A program made the position numbers and the translations under genes. Positions 1-10,983 of a stretch of DNA of 64,000 bases are shown piece by piece. Origin of the DNA: Dermacentor variabilis (Eukaryota > Arthropoda > Arachnida > Ixodida > Ixodidae); assembly GCF_050947875.1 (NCBI RefSeq), contig NC_134576.1, positions 54,316,255 through 54,380,254 of the forward strand, in the 5' to 3' direction. The stretch's first letter is position 1, and the number at the start of each line of letters is the position of its first letter. The notes under the pieces were generated by a model, which worked only from the letters and a program-made list of their open reading frames with translations, had not been told where the DNA came from and made no database searches.

Positions 1-285
1 GTAAAGACTTTATTTGAAAACAAGGTATTGACGGATGACCTTGTTGTTAGGCAGCCACGAGCCCCTGGGCCCGGGCGGCTTCTTCAGCTCTCTCGATGAC
101 CTTGGCCTGCAGGTCAGGGTCGGAGCTGAGCAACACGGCCTCCCACTGCTCAGTACTACTTATTTCGTGATTTGCGTGATTTTCGGCTGGGCACGACCAC
201 ATAATATGGAATAGATCCGCTTTTTGCTTACAATGCTTACATGTATTAGGGTATTGGTCCGGGTAGTAGTAGTGATAGTCTACCC
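1..285 (-). mobile_element. 5'-truncated non-LTR retrotransposon, 3' end only
   Basis: Read on the minus strand, this encodes the extreme C-terminus of an RNase-H-type LINE polyprotein: a CKHCKQKADLFHIMWSC motif (Cys-x2-Cys...His...Cys knuckle seen in I-superfamily ORF2 tails), then about 45 residues ending GLVAA and a stop at 47-49. An AATAAA lies about 35 nt past the stop, close to the left window edge. The same family occurs on the plus strand at 59042-59208. The piece fades out near 285, so it is a typical 5'-truncated copy. Confidence 0.75.
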
Positions 286-934
286 AACAAAAAATTTATC
301 CGTCCATCGTGCAAGACGAATGCAATGGCTCACACCCCCTAAACAATGGATCATACCCCTACACTAGGGTTTTTGGTATCGGACCGTGAGTGTTTTGCCT
401 AGGCGCATATACAGCTTCACTGCAAAAATATTGAACACCTTTCTGCTAGAGACCAAGACGATCATGAGGCGTACTAACAGATGAAAGTTTATGGAACATG
501 ACGAGTAAATGCTGGTCGACAAGCAATAAATCGAATTTACACAAAAAGCAGAAGCAAAAACTGATGTGTGTCCATACAGATCTCAACAGAAAACGCATCC
601 ATCTCTGAAAGTGTCACTGAGCACGTTCTGGTGGGCGAGTTGGTTATACATGATTACAAAGAAGGCGCCAAATAAAACAACAGACGAAGGAAGGAGACAC
701 GAGACAACCACGTAGGCGCACTAAAAACTGAGCGTTTTATTTCTTGACATAGGAATATATAGCTGCTGTCAAGGATCAAAACAACGAGAAGAAACAGGGC
801 CGTCATCTGCATCGCACAAGGAAGCCACGATAGAGAATAATTTCTAAGTGTCGCTCTTTCGATAAGTGAATTTGATAGCTTCCTCTTAACAAATTCATTG
901 TTAAGAGCTCATTGTTAAGAGTTCATTCTTAAGA
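286..934. other. Spacer with no gene seen
   Basis: No ORF with recognisable protein similarity. At 885-935 there are several copies of a TTAAGAG-type word in both orientations, the same sequence that forms the ends of the MITE-like element at 42481-43209, so this looks like a cluster of broken ends of that element. Confidence 0.5.
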
Positions 935-1537
935 GCTATAGCTCGCGCGCGGGCCCAACTCCGACGTGGCCTATTCAGATACATGTAAAACGCAAAAAAG
1001 TTTTTCTGAGATAACCCCTGGACCGACTTTCATGAAATTTGTTGCATTTGAGAGAGAAAAGTAAGTGAGTGAGAAAAGTAAGCGTAGCGACTGTCGGAAG
1101 CGGAATTTCGATTTAGGGCCGGAATGTTACAAGAATATTCAAAAATTCGGAAGTTTCAAACAAATAGAAGCACGAAGTTTACAAATTCATAGCTCTGCAT
1201 CAAGAACAGAAATGGCGGTTATGTGAAAGGCATCCATTAGATCAAAGAAAGCGAACTTCTATATGTCATTTTACATCTTACATGAACTTGTTAGGTTGTT
1301 TACAAGGGTTCTGCAACAGCTGTATTTCCATGTTATTAATTCTTTTTAACGTTCATGTGTAACATATCTTGCCCGCTTTAGATGTACTGTTAGATGCAAT
1401 ACAAGAATCTTGTTATAATTTTTTCATGCACTGTTACGGAGTTGTAAACTTGATAGCTTCGTATTTTGAAAATTTCCGGTTTTTTCCAATTTTTCATATA
1501 AAATTGGCGACCTAAATAAAGAGATTGAAACCAACAG

Positions 1538-1551
1538 CCACTAGATCTTGA
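1538..1551. repeat. Target-site duplication, left copy
   Basis: The 14-mer CCACTAGATCTTGA is repeated exactly at 7043-7056, and the related unoccupied sequence is seen once in the sister MITE near 43080-43092. The pair brackets the LINE at 1552-7042. Confidence 0.85.
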
Positions 1552-1598
1552 CTGACTGAATAAACTTTATTGAAACCAGCACGAGATGGGGGCTGGGC

Positions 1599-4500
1599 CT
1601 AGGCCTCCCACGTGGGGGCGTCGAGGTGTTGCCTCTTCGCCGCCTCGCAGGCCTGTTGGGTCGCCCAGAGTTGGTCGTCAAGGTTGGGGCTACGCAGGGC
1701 AGCGTGCCATCTCGACGAGAGGGTCGTGGGGTTAGTGTCGAGGTATTGGTGTGTACAGTCCCAAAGCATGTGTGGAAGTGTGGCTGGCTGTGTCTTGCAG
1801 ATATGGCACGTGGGATTGGGGTAAATGTCTGGGTAGATCTTGTTGTAAAGTTGTAACGAGGGGTAAGTATTGGTTTGTAGCAGGCGGAAAGTTGTAGCCT
1901 GCGCTCGGGATAATTTGTTGTGTGGGCCGGGGAACGTTCTACGCTCTAAGTAGAAGGACTTCACAAGATCATTGTAGCGTGTCAGGCGATCCCTACCGGT
2001 GGGGGCAGCCTCCCCTTCTCCCGCGCGGTTAACTAGGCCTCGCGCTAGGGAGTGGGTAACCTCGTTGAGGTTGGGGAGGTGCGGGTGGACGGTGCCTACA
2101 CGAGCCGGGAACCAGACGAGTGTAACCTGATGGTCGGTTGAGCGGGGCGCTTGTTGCAAGATGCGCAAGGCTTGGTGTGAAATACGGCCGTTGATAAAGT
2201 TGATAACAGCGGAGCAGGAGTCAGAGACGATGGTATGGCATGTTGGGTCTAGTGTGGCTAGCGCGATGGTCACTACTTCAGCTTCCTCAGCGTGTGGGGT
2301 TACTATGCTGATAGCATGGTGGAGAGAGCCTTCACGCGTGGTGACGGCTGCAAAGCGGCTACCATGGGGATATTCGGCGGCGTCGACGAAAATCACGCCG
2401 TCGTGGCGAGTAAGGGATTTGGTGAGAGCCGTGGCACGTGCTGTGCGACGTGCGTGGTTGTATTCGGGGTGCATGTTTCTGGGGATAGGATCGGCGTGAA
2501 TCCAAGCTCGTATGGTGGAGGGGATCTGGTGCTTATGGCCGTGTTGATGGTGGTAAGTGATGCCATGCGAGGAGAGGATATGGCGACCCATCGCTGTGAG
2601 AGTGAGTCTCTCCAGCTGAGAGCGACGTTGGGCCTCGATGAGCTCGTCCAGTGTGTTATGGACGCCTAGTTGAAGGAGGAGGTCAGTGCTGGTGCAACCG
2701 GGGAGGCCGAGGGCTTGTTTATAGACACCGCGTAGGAGGATGTTGAGCTTGGTTTGTTCAGCCTTGTACCAGTTTAGATACGCAGCAACGTAGGTGATGT
2801 GGCAAATTACGAATGACTGGATTAATCGGAGCAGATTCTCCTCTTTCATGCCCCCACGGCGGTTGGAGACCCGCTTCAAAAGTCTCATGGTGTTGGCTGT
2901 ATTCATCTTGATTTTGGCGAGGGCCATGTCATTCGCTCCGTTCGCCTCTATTAGCAAGCCGAGCACACGGATATTGGTGACGAGGGGTATGGGGCTGCCA
3001 TCCGTGAGATGAAGCGCAATTTCTTCGTAATGGCGTTTAGCAGTGGAGTATTTCGGACGGCGGCCACGGAGAGTAGGCCTGTAGATGAGGAGTTCGGACT
3101 TCGCAAGGGAGCAGCGAAGCCCCGTGCCTTGGAGATAGGTCTCGACTGTTTCAATGGCGGACTGTAGTGCCGTTTCTATTTCGCCGTCACTGCCTTGGTG
3201 GGCCCAGATGGTTATATCGTCAGCGTATATGGTGTGGATGACACCGCCCACTTGCTGCAACTCCTTGGCAAGACCGATCATGACAAGATTAAAGAGCATT
3301 GGGGAGATAACGGAGCCCTGGGGGGTTCCTGCGCTGTCCAAAGTCTGGCCGTCGGAGCGGAGATCCCCCAGCGAAAGGAAGGCCGTGCGATTAGAGAGAA
3401 AGTCTCTGACGTAATTATAAGCTCGCGCAACGATATTAAGGCGTGAGTTGCGGTCAAGAATGGTGGAATGGGCTATGCTGTCAAATGCTTTTTCGAGGTC
3501 GAGGCCGAGTATAGCTTTAGTAGTACGCGTTCTATCTTCTAGTATACGGTGCTTAAGTTGTAGCATGACGTCTTGGGTCGAGAGGTGGGCCCGGAAGCCA
3601 ATGACAGAGTGAGGATACGCTGCACTGTCTTCCAGATGGGTGTTAATTCGCGTGAGGAAGGCATGCTCCATAACCTTTCCCACACATGAGGTTAGTGAGA
3701 TGGGGCGAAGATGATCGAGGCTAGACGGTTTGCCAGGTTTGGGAATAAGGATGACCTTTGCTGTTTTCCAGGCCGGCGGAATGGAACCATTACGCCAGCA
3801 GTCATTGATATAATCTGTCAGGTGGGTGATGGAGGCATCATCCAGATTACGGAGGGCTTTGTTAGTGACCCCATCAAGCCCAGGGGCAGAACGGCTGTTT
3901 AATTTATGCAGGGTGGCTTGGATCTCAGCGACACTAAAGTCTTCGTCCAGTGGGGGGTTGGGGGCCCCGGTGTAGGAGCCGTGAGATTGCACTGGGCCCA
4001 CGGGGAGATACTTGTTGGTGAGGTAGTCTAAGACTTGTGCGCGGCCCTGTTTCTTCCTTTCTGTATAGAGAAGTTTAGTCAGGCGATCTTGTTCGGAAGA
4101 GCGGGTGGCCTGACTATCGAGGAGGTGTTTGAGAAGCTTCCAAGAAGAGGGACAATGGATCTGTCCGTCAGCAGTATTGCACAGTTCAGTCCACTGCTGA
4201 CGGCTCAGAGTGAGGCAATGGGCTTCGATTTCCTTATTGAGGAGGGCTATTTTAGCGCGGAGGCGCCTGTTGAGACGTTGCCCCTTCCAGCGGGATAGGA
4301 TGGATGTTTTAGCCGCGAGGAGATGGGCCAGTCTACTGTCCATGCGCTCGACGGGGGCATCGGTGGTAACGGTGTGCGTGGCTGCATTGGTATCGGAGTG
4401 GAGATTTCGGGTCCATGCATCAATGTCCGCTATGCGTTCCGCGTGCTGGTCAGCGGATCGATGTTTGCGAAATGCATCGCAGTCAACCCAAGTGAACTCA

Positions 4501-5201
4501 CGGGGTTTGGCAGTAACTGCAGCTATCCGAGGGATAAGTATGGCAGTGATGGAATGGTCACTACCGAGATCATGTTGTGTGTTGCTCCATTGAGCGTTGG
4601 TGACGTTCTTGGTAAATGTCAGGTCGGGGGTCGTGTCGTGGGAAGTGGAGCTACCGAGGCGTGTGGGGAACGTGGGGTCTGTAATGAAAGTGAGGCCGAG
4701 ATCTTGGGAGTCTTTCCAGAGGTTTTGAGCCGCCGTCGTCGAGTAGCCATATCCCCATACCGTGTGGGGGAGATTGAAGTCTCCACCGATAACGAGGGCG
4801 TTGGTGCCAGCTATGTTAAAGGCCTTCTTGAAGAGGGTGAGAAAACGGCTTCGAACTTTGGCAGAGGGATGGCTGTACACGTTAAGGAGAAAAATACTTT
4901 CCTTACGTCTCCTGGTGGGGATAACTTCAACGAGAAAGTGTTCGATGTTTCGGTCGTGGAGATTGTGTTCGATGGCGGTGATTCTTTTGCGGACGAAAGT
5001 GCACAGGCGGCGAGAAGCATGTGGCGGGATGAAAGGTTGGTAACCTGGGAGGGTGACCGAATCGATGTGGGTTTCCTGAATCATGATGACGTCCGGTTGC
5101 CGGGTGAGCGTACGAAGGTGTTGACGGATGACTGGCTGTTTGCGGAGATAGCCTCGGCAGTTCCACTGCCAGATAAGTGTATCTCTGTTAGTGTGGGCCA
5201 T
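1599..5201 (-). CDS. LINE ORF2: endonuclease / reverse transcriptase / RNase H polyprotein
   Basis: An uninterrupted 1200-residue ORF. The N-terminus is an exonuclease-endonuclease-phosphatase domain: WQWNCRG (Asn14), MIQETHI (Glu43), GGDFN near residue 140 and SDHS near 215. The reverse transcriptase follows, with FDSIAH, GTPQGSVISP and the catalytic YADD at residues 659-662. An RNase H-like domain begins with FVDAAEY near residue 950, with EEAE and VSDS acidic motifs; its last acidic position is not obvious. The tail has CHICKTQ...HMLWDC, a Cys-Cys-His-Cys knuckle. These activities nick target DNA and copy the element RNA by target-primed reverse transcription. The chosen start overlaps the ORF1 stop by 14 nt in another frame, as is common in this group. 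Length and absence of stops suggest a potentially functional ORF. Confidence 0.92.
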   Translation of the reverse strand: MAHTNRDTLIWQWNCRGYLRKQPVIRQHLRTLTRQPDVIMIQETHIDSVTLPGYQPFIPPHASRRLCTFVRKRITAIEHNLHDRNIEHFLVEVIPTRRRKESIFLLNVYSHPSAKVRSRFLTLFKKAFNIAGTNALVIGGDFNLPHTVWGYGYSTTAAQNLWKDSQDLGLTFITDPTFPTRLGSSTSHDTTPDLTFTKNVTNAQWSNTQHDLGSDHSITAILIPRIAAVTAKPREFTWVDCDAFRKHRSADQHAERIADIDAWTRNLHSDTNAATHTVTTDAPVERMDSRLAHLLAAKTSILSRWKGQRLNRRLRAKIALLNKEIEAHCLTLSRQQWTELCNTADGQIHCPSSWKLLKHLLDSQATRSSEQDRLTKLLYTERKKQGRAQVLDYLTNKYLPVGPVQSHGSYTGAPNPPLDEDFSVAEIQATLHKLNSRSAPGLDGVTNKALRNLDDASITHLTDYINDCWRNGSIPPAWKTAKVILIPKPGKPSSLDHLRPISLTSCVGKVMEHAFLTRINTHLEDSAAYPHSVIGFRAHLSTQDVMLQLKHRILEDRTRTTKAILGLDLEKAFDSIAHSTILDRNSRLNIVARAYNYVRDFLSNRTAFLSLGDLRSDGQTLDSAGTPQGSVISPMLFNLVMIGLAKELQQVGGVIHTIYADDITIWAHQGSDGEIETALQSAIETVETYLQGTGLRCSLAKSELLIYRPTLRGRRPKYSTAKRHYEEIALHLTDGSPIPLVTNIRVLGLLIEANGANDMALAKIKMNTANTMRLLKRVSNRRGGMKEENLLRLIQSFVICHITYVAAYLNWYKAEQTKLNILLRGVYKQALGLPGCTSTDLLLQLGVHNTLDELIEAQRRSQLERLTLTAMGRHILSSHGITYHHQHGHKHQIPSTIRAWIHADPIPRNMHPEYNHARRTARATALTKSLTRHDGVIFVDAAEYPHGSRFAAVTTREGSLHHAISIVTPHAEEAEVVTIALATLDPTCHTIVSDSCSAVINFINGRISHQALRILQQAPRSTDHQVTLVWFPARVGTVHPHLPNLNEVTHSLARGLVNRAGEGEAAPTGRDRLTRYNDLVKSFYLERRTFPGPHNKLSRAQATTFRLLQTNTYPSLQLYNKIYPDIYPNPTCHICKTQPATLPHMLWDCTHQYLDTNPTTLSSRWHAALRSPNLDDQLWATQQACEAAKRQHLDAPTWEA

Positions 5202-6719
5202 GATGGGGATTGGGGGATGCCGTCAGGGGCAGTGCTGGGGTTTGGAGGGTAGGAGGAGCGGGCATGGGGAGAGTTTGTAGGTGGGTTTCAATGTTTGTGA
5301 CGCGCTGTGCCAGTGCGAGAACGGCGTGTTGCATGGATTCGACTGCGTTCTGGAGTGTGGCCATCGTGCTTTGAAGTGAGACTAGCATGACCTTAACCTC
5401 TCAGCGCACTTGGGCCGTTGCTCCCTCTTGGAGGGCCCGCTTTTTGGGTTCTGGTGTCAGTGGAGCGTCGTGGCTAGAGGAGTGGGACGCTTCGGCGGGT
5501 GGTGTAGGGGCGGGTGTCTTGGATTGTTTAAGATCGCGAACCTCTTGCGAGAGCTTGTGAATTAGCTCGCGCATAATGGCATTTTCATTTTTGAGGTGAG
5601 CTATTTCAGCGTTATCATTGGTGTTCGTGCACTGTGGAGAAGGTGTGTTGCGATCCTCTCGCCAGGCGCCCGTAAGGGCTTCTGCGAAGCTCATCTTGTT
5701 AGTAGTAGACTCGGCGGGTGTGGTAGAGGTAGATTGGGAACGGCGCTGTCTCGAACATGAAGGGGTCCGGGAACAATGTTGCCTCGAGCGTGATGGAGAC
5801 CGGGATCTGGAGCGGGGCTTGGAGTTCAAGGGCGGGAAGTCGCTTTCTTGAAGGGTGGCTTGCATTGCAGCTCGGCGTTCCCCAATGCACTTGGGAATAA
5901 CGTACGGTGCCTTGTAGCGAGCCGTACACGATTTGTCCGCTGTAAGATGAGGGCCGCCGCACAGTGAGCATTTGGGGTTACACGTGTGATCGGGAGGTGG
6001 GTTGCGGACTCCACAACCTCTGCAGATCTTGTTATTGGGAAAAGGACAGACATCCGTGCGGTGTCCGAGGCGGCCGCATTGGTAGCAAATTTCTATTTGC
6101 TTGCGGAATAATGAGCATGGGATTAAGGTAGCTCCGTAACAGAGCAGATATGGCACGTCGGGGCCACTGAAGGCGATAACAACGGTGGTTGTCGTTCCAA
6201 TGCGTTTTGCGGCTAGTGCGAGGGGGTTGCGGGTATTGATGATATTGGCGTTGACTTGCTGTGGGGTATCGGAGAGGGGCATTCCGCGGATGACTCCCTT
6301 CGTGGTGTCTTCGGCGGCGGTCTCATACGCGTTAACATCGTGCGTGACCCCATTGACTTGAATGGATTTTATGCAGACATACCGGTCGGCGTTCTGCAGA
6401 CTTGGCGTACTGACAACGACAATGTTTTTCTGAGCTGTGCGGCTTGGAGAACGGCTGTAGTCACGGTAGGAATACCGATTTTGGCGATGTTGAGGGCTCC
6501 CTTGAGGCGAATTATAATCTTGATTTGGTTGGAAGGTAGCGGAGGCATGCGCCCAGCCCTGAGAACTTGTGCTTTGGCTGGTGGCCTGGTCTTGGAGCGA
6601 GAACGAGTGCTTGAGGTTTGGGTGGAGTCAGTTTGTGGCGAAGAGTCGTCCCTCAGCTTCGCCGGTTGGCGAAGGCGAGTTGTTCGCCAGCCCGTCTCGG
6701 CGGCCACTTCGAGATCCAT
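5188..6719 (-). pseudogene. LINE ORF1 (gag-like, zinc-knuckle protein), two lesions
   Basis: ORF1 is readable from an ATG at 6719 (an in-frame upstream ATG lies at 6887) to a stop at 5188-5190. It contains a basic Ser/Arg-rich N-terminus, then three successive knuckles, CYQCGRLGHRTDVC, CRGCG...HTC and CSLCGGPH...C (about 6080-5915), an SRSRSPSRSR-type linker and a leucine/glutamine-rich, coiled-coil-like tail (5388-5290). Two lesions break it: a probable one-base deletion in an A run near 6432 that shifts the frame, and an in-frame TGA at 5403-5401. The remaining segments contain no other stops. Such proteins coat element RNA in ribonucleoprotein particles. Confidence 0.8.
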
Positions 6720-7595
6720 GCTCGTTGCTGGGGCAGAGAAACTTGATCGGCGATATGCAGCTCGCTCGAGTGCGCGCCACGCATCCGGTGCGCCTGGCGG
6801 GCACGCGCGGCGGCGGCGTGGACGATTCACAAAAAATGTTCGCAGCACAGGGAAATGTCCGTAGCACAGGGAAATGGAGTGTCCCACCTGGAAATGAGGC
6901 GTCTACGGAGTCCTGGTATCTTCACGGATCGACTGGTGTAAAAATTAGGCCACAATTCGCAAGAAAATGCTGCAAAATCATTTCACGAACACGGAACCGA
7001 CAAGAGCACGTCTACACTCCTCGGCGATCTCAGCGCCTCTCTCCACTAGATCTTGAGTATTTTCTTTTAAACGCAACAAACCTCGTGAAATTTGGTGCAG
7101 TGGTTGCCCAGAAAAGCGAATTCTCCTTTTACATGTATTTACACAGGAGCACCCGAGCTAAAGCATGGGTACTAGATTGCACGCCCCACAGCGCTTCGGC
7201 GTCGCTGCACGGAACTACAGAGCGCGACACGTCGGGGGGCCATAATTAGCTGTGCGAGGCGTCCGCTTCGTGCGAGCCAGCGTCCTTGGTGCTGACGGCG
7301 ATCGGGCAACGTCGCGCTGAAGCATCCAAAGAAGCGGAATGGGGTGCGTGCAGATAAAAAGAGGAAATTGAAAATAAAAAAAAGAAACACACATTGAGCG
7401 GCAATCAAGTGTCCGCAGACACGCGCAACCCACCCGCATAGAGAGACGAGAGGCCGAGACCTCCGCGTGTTTCGGTAAGAGACGGCCGGTCACGTGACTG
7501 TACGCCTGCGACGTTCTTCAGTGTGCACAGCGGGATTCCGTGTAGTGGTACGGAGCAGGTTTCATTTCTGTTGTGTTTCTTTTAGTTCGTTTCAG

Positions 7596-7661
7596 GTTTC
7601 GCCGGCAGAAGTCTGCTCCGAAAGAGGTGGCAGTGAAACGGTGTCTCCTGTTCCAGGCAAG
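7596..7661 (+). other. Possible 66-nt non-coding exon
   Basis: A pyrimidine-rich tract ending TTTCAG precedes this segment and AAG|GTGAGC follows it; both are good splice sites. Copy B holds an equally long counterpart (43624-43689) with both sites intact. No ATG-led frame is conserved, so if real it is a 5' UTR exon, possibly of regucalcin about 9 kb downstream. Inference from splice signals only. Confidence 0.25.
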
Positions 7662-9960
7662 GTGAGCCAGACGGAGTTATCCCCGTTTTCTTATAGCAAC
7701 TCCGAGATTAGGTTTTTTGAGCTTCCCGCTGCTTTGTTATCGCTCAAATTCTGCGTCGACATAACATCGTTTGTCCAGTAGCGTGTGCTAAAACAGTTCG
7801 TATCTTAACCTGCCTGGTTTGCACAGAGAAAAAATAATACGCCACCGGCGCCTTGCCCTTTAGCAGACACCAGCTGCTGCGTAGACGTGGATTTGATTTT
7901 ACAGTTGGTCAGCGACTGAAGTCGATCGTTTTATCGAACAATGCGGAGCGAAAAATTGCAATCTCCGTGCGAAATCTGAGCACAAACGTAGCAGCAGTAA
8001 GCGTTAAATCAGGTTTTAAGCATCTGGAATAGAAACGCAGGTGTATTTGTGGCATTTTGATCTCGTGCGTTTCGCCCGGACTTTTTTTTTTCTTTAATTG
8101 CATTCTGCTTCTTCGTTGACAACTACCCGCTTAAGGGTTGCCTGGTCTTGCGATACACAGCCTGCGAAGACGGGCGGGAATAAGCGGCTTGGGATAAAAA
8201 TTGAACGAGAACGGCCGTCCCAAATCGGTCCTACTGTGAGCGCGCAGAATATGGCGCGTTCCTGCACATGACGAAAAAGTGTCGCTCATTTCTAAATTAT
8301 TTTTATCTCATTCATGTGCGCAACATTCCTGCTGAAAAGCCCGCATGCCTCACTAGGACATGAACGAGTTCCATGTCATGGCGTAGGTCCCCGTGTATTC
8401 TAGTCCTACAGGATCACTTGAGATTACGGCGTATGGAGCTGCTGCTTCTGAGATATTTTCTTTTTTTTTTTCTGATGTTGTAGACAGCATTTGAATCTAG
8501 CGTAGCCAGCTGTTTCCGGACGCTCAAACGTAGCCGACATGCGCGTTGCCTGGAGACCAAAACGAGTAAAATGCCGACAAAAGGAGGACTAAATTGCTTG
8601 ACGAACGAAAATGGGCACCGTGTTGTGTTTTGCATTCGTTTTGGCCACATGCAAGGGTGGCAGCTAAATGCAGTACCGATGACGCTTTGCTCTGAGACTC
8701 CCTTTCAGTTGCACAAACTGATCGCGATACTTCTCCGGCAAAAAACGACGTGCCAAAAATATCGTCCTCTTGACTAGCGCAGCGATGTACCGGTTACAAC
8801 GTTTACGGTCACCAAGGCTTACGCGACAAAAACAGGAAGTGCAGGACTAAAGAAGTTCGACGAAGGGTCTGTTATTTATTTCTGTCTGCGGAAAGTTCAC
8901 GAACCCGTGCGATAGGCTTCTCTTTTCCTTTTTTTTTTGTTATTTTTGTCGGATACAAGCTCGCAACTTGAAACTTTCGGAGACTTACTTCCCTCGTTGG
9001 GACATGTTAAATTATATTGAAATTGCAGCATCAAATTTTTATATGGGAGATATATGTAATGCTGGTGGATGATTTTTTTTTTCTGGAAAAGTGGTCAATA
9101 AGAACATTATACACCACTGTAGGCATTTTTACGTATTCTGCGGGCTTTCTTTCCGGCTTGGCAAAAAATTATGTAGCACCTATTGCGCAACAGAAAGCAG
9201 GATCGGGAGTTTTTCAGGATGATCTCCCATTTTCTCATTGAGACCTTTTTTCTGAATATATCATTTGAGAAATTCATTCATTAATAATAGCTAATTATGT
9301 GATTAGGCGAAATACAAATAGTTGTCTGACTTACTTGCTCCAAGCAACGGCAAACAACGTTATATTGGTTCGGTCCAGCTACGTACCACTAGCATGTTGT
9401 TAAAATTTCGGCACAAATTACGTACACCCGGTATGCACGGGTTCGCACCGATTTGCTCATTATTCCGTGTCCATTTAGGCCGTTTGTCTCAAATAATTGG
9501 TCGTATATGAACTGTCTGTTAACTTTTTTTTGCATTTGCTTTGACAGTCAATTCTGCTTGACTTTGAAATTTGCTGATACTTGCTGTATGCTTTGTACAG
9601 GGGGTCCGAATCTCTTCTTCAAGTGGAAAAGTTTCTGCTTTTTGTTCGGGCATTCCTCAATACTTATGGAAAATAAGTTGGAAATTTCAATTGAAATTGA
9701 AATATAAATCGCTACAATGTTTATTCTATGGTGCTTTCATGTGAGCGTAATAGACGATGGGATGAGTCCGCGTGCTGACCCTGGGAAAGCACGCAGAAAG
9801 ATATGAATCCGCGTTCTACATAGCACAAATCCGCGCAACGTTTATAAGCAAGCGAGATTGTGCACGTAAGGCTGTCACGCACATGAGTGACAGCGTCAGT
9901 GTGCGCGAGGGTGTACACGAGCGATAAATGAAAGAATGCTCATGTACTCGGATTTAACTG
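7662..9960. other. Non-coding part of duplicated block, no gene seen
   Basis: AT-rich sequence with T runs; only short ORFs, none conserved in frame in the sister copy at 43690-46000. No RNA gene or recognised repeat. Confidence 0.5.
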
Positions 9961-9978
9961 CACGTTGAAGAACTATGC

Positions 9979-9990
9979 AGGGGGGGGGGG
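9979..9990 (+). repeat. Poly-G tract
   Basis: A run of twelve G just upstream of the GC-rich block. The sister position near 45990-46010 lacks it, so the tract length changed after the duplication. Confidence 0.8.
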
Positions 9991-10299
9991 GAATTCACCC
10001 GGAGCCCCCCACTACGGCCTGTCTCGCGTTAACGCGGGGTTACTCTGCATTGTTGACTCCGTAATTTGATTTCATTTAGTTACGAGCTTAACTTCCGCGG
10101 CGCCAGGTTTTCTTTCAGCAACGATATAGTATACGAAACTCCGTGTCAGTAATTTTCTTGCATCCAGCAGTAGCCTCCACTGCTGTTACGGGGGGTAACG
10201 AAGTAGGCATGTGCGCACCTCCTCCACTCATCGAAATTTCTGTTTTGGTGTGCGGTCTTTCCAGCTCTCCTCTTACCTTCCTCCTCCTTCCCGAACCTC

Positions 10300-10900
10300 T
10301 AGAAATATTTCTGCCTACGCCACCGCCCGGCTGTGTCTGAACGCGGCGGAAACTACCGAGTGGACCGCTGAGCCTTGGTGGGAGGCGTTATCACGAGCGT
10401 GTTCTCCTTTTAGAGCGCCACCTCGACGCCCGTTCCCGATTCGAATGTCGGCGCTCCCGGCATAACCGAGCGAACGAGCAGAGCGCAAGACGAGAGCGAA
10501 CGCGGAACGCAGCGGGAGATGAAAAAAAAAAGTGGCGAGAGAGAAGAGCCGCGAGGAGGAAAGCGGAGAGGAGGGTGCAGCGGGACTACGACGCGGAAAG
10601 CGGAGGAGGTGATGGCGAAAGCGTGAGAAGGAAAGCGTAGTGCCGCGCACTGGGGGCCTTTCCGGCGATGGCTACGAGATGGCGTCTGATTGGCGCGCGT
10701 GGTCTGGGCCTGTCGGCGATGTCTTCTGTGTATCGCGCCCACGCGTCACCCACGCGCTGGCCCCACGCGCTGCCTCTCGCGATTTCCACGTCAGCGAGGC
10801 GGTCGCGCCACACTTCGCTCCGTTTGCAACGTGCCGCACGAGACCGATTGTACGCGCCAGCCAATGTATCGCGAAATGAAAACACGTATAGAGCTGCGCT
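10300..10900. other. CpG-rich block in duplicated upstream region
   Basis: Locally very rich in GC and CG dinucleotides, unlike its surroundings; the counterpart is 46320-47260. It contains purine-rich GAGGA/GCGGAG stretches and several ATGs, but the frames are not conserved between copies. It could be a CpG-rich promoter or an old GC-rich repeat; the sequence alone does not decide. Confidence 0.4.
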
Positions 10901-10983
10901 CAAATTTCGCGTCAGGGAGTATCGTAATCGTCCTTGGCTTTTTTTTTCGTGGCAGCTTTTTTTAAATGGCCTGCGGTGGATAG

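Larger units (their letters stand above)
1552..7042 (-). mobile_element. Nearly full-length non-LTR retrotransposon (I superfamily, with RNase H)
   Basis: A 5491-bp LINE on the minus strand, bounded by the exact 14-bp target-site duplication 1538-1551/7043-7056. From its 5' end (7042) it has a leader of about 320 nt, a gag-like ORF1 with three zinc knuckles (about 6719-5188), and an ORF2 with apurinic endonuclease, reverse transcriptase, RNase H and a C-terminal knuckle (5201-1599). The 3' end is short, AATAAA-containing and without a long poly(A) tail. EN-RT-RNase H order places it in the I/R1/LOA group rather than CR1 or RTE. ORF2 is open, so the insertion looks recent; ORF1 carries two lesions. 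Confidence 0.9.
935..7168. mobile_element. MITE-like element, split by a LINE (left part 935-1551, right part 7057-7168)
   Basis: The left part matches 42500-43090 and the right part matches 43093-43190 of the complete element at 42481-43209, with a 5.5-kb LINE inserted between them. The right terminal inverted repeat is lost: the sequence passes from the GGAGCACCCGAGCTAAAGC region straight into the flanking block that also follows the element in copy B. A further, 3'-incomplete copy lies at 14272-14862. Confidence 0.7.
7057..10983. repeat. Segmental duplication, upstream block A
   Basis: Aligns almost continuously with about 43080-47368 at high identity, with small indels and one 351-bp insertion in B (46395-46745). 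No conserved reading frame spans the block; the two copies differ by frameshifting indels everywhere, so it behaves as non-coding. It ends where copy A enters a LINE (10984) and copy B enters unrelated sequence. Confidence 0.85.

Noticed and set aside
4323..5252. 309-residue plus-strand ORF
   Set aside because: Antisense shadow of LINE ORF2; no domain, and explained by the codon pattern of the opposite strand.
6256..6864. 202- and 226-residue plus-strand ORFs (6256-6864, 6569-7249)
   Set aside because: Antisense to LINE ORF1 and its leader; the second runs across the insertion boundary and cannot be an old gene.
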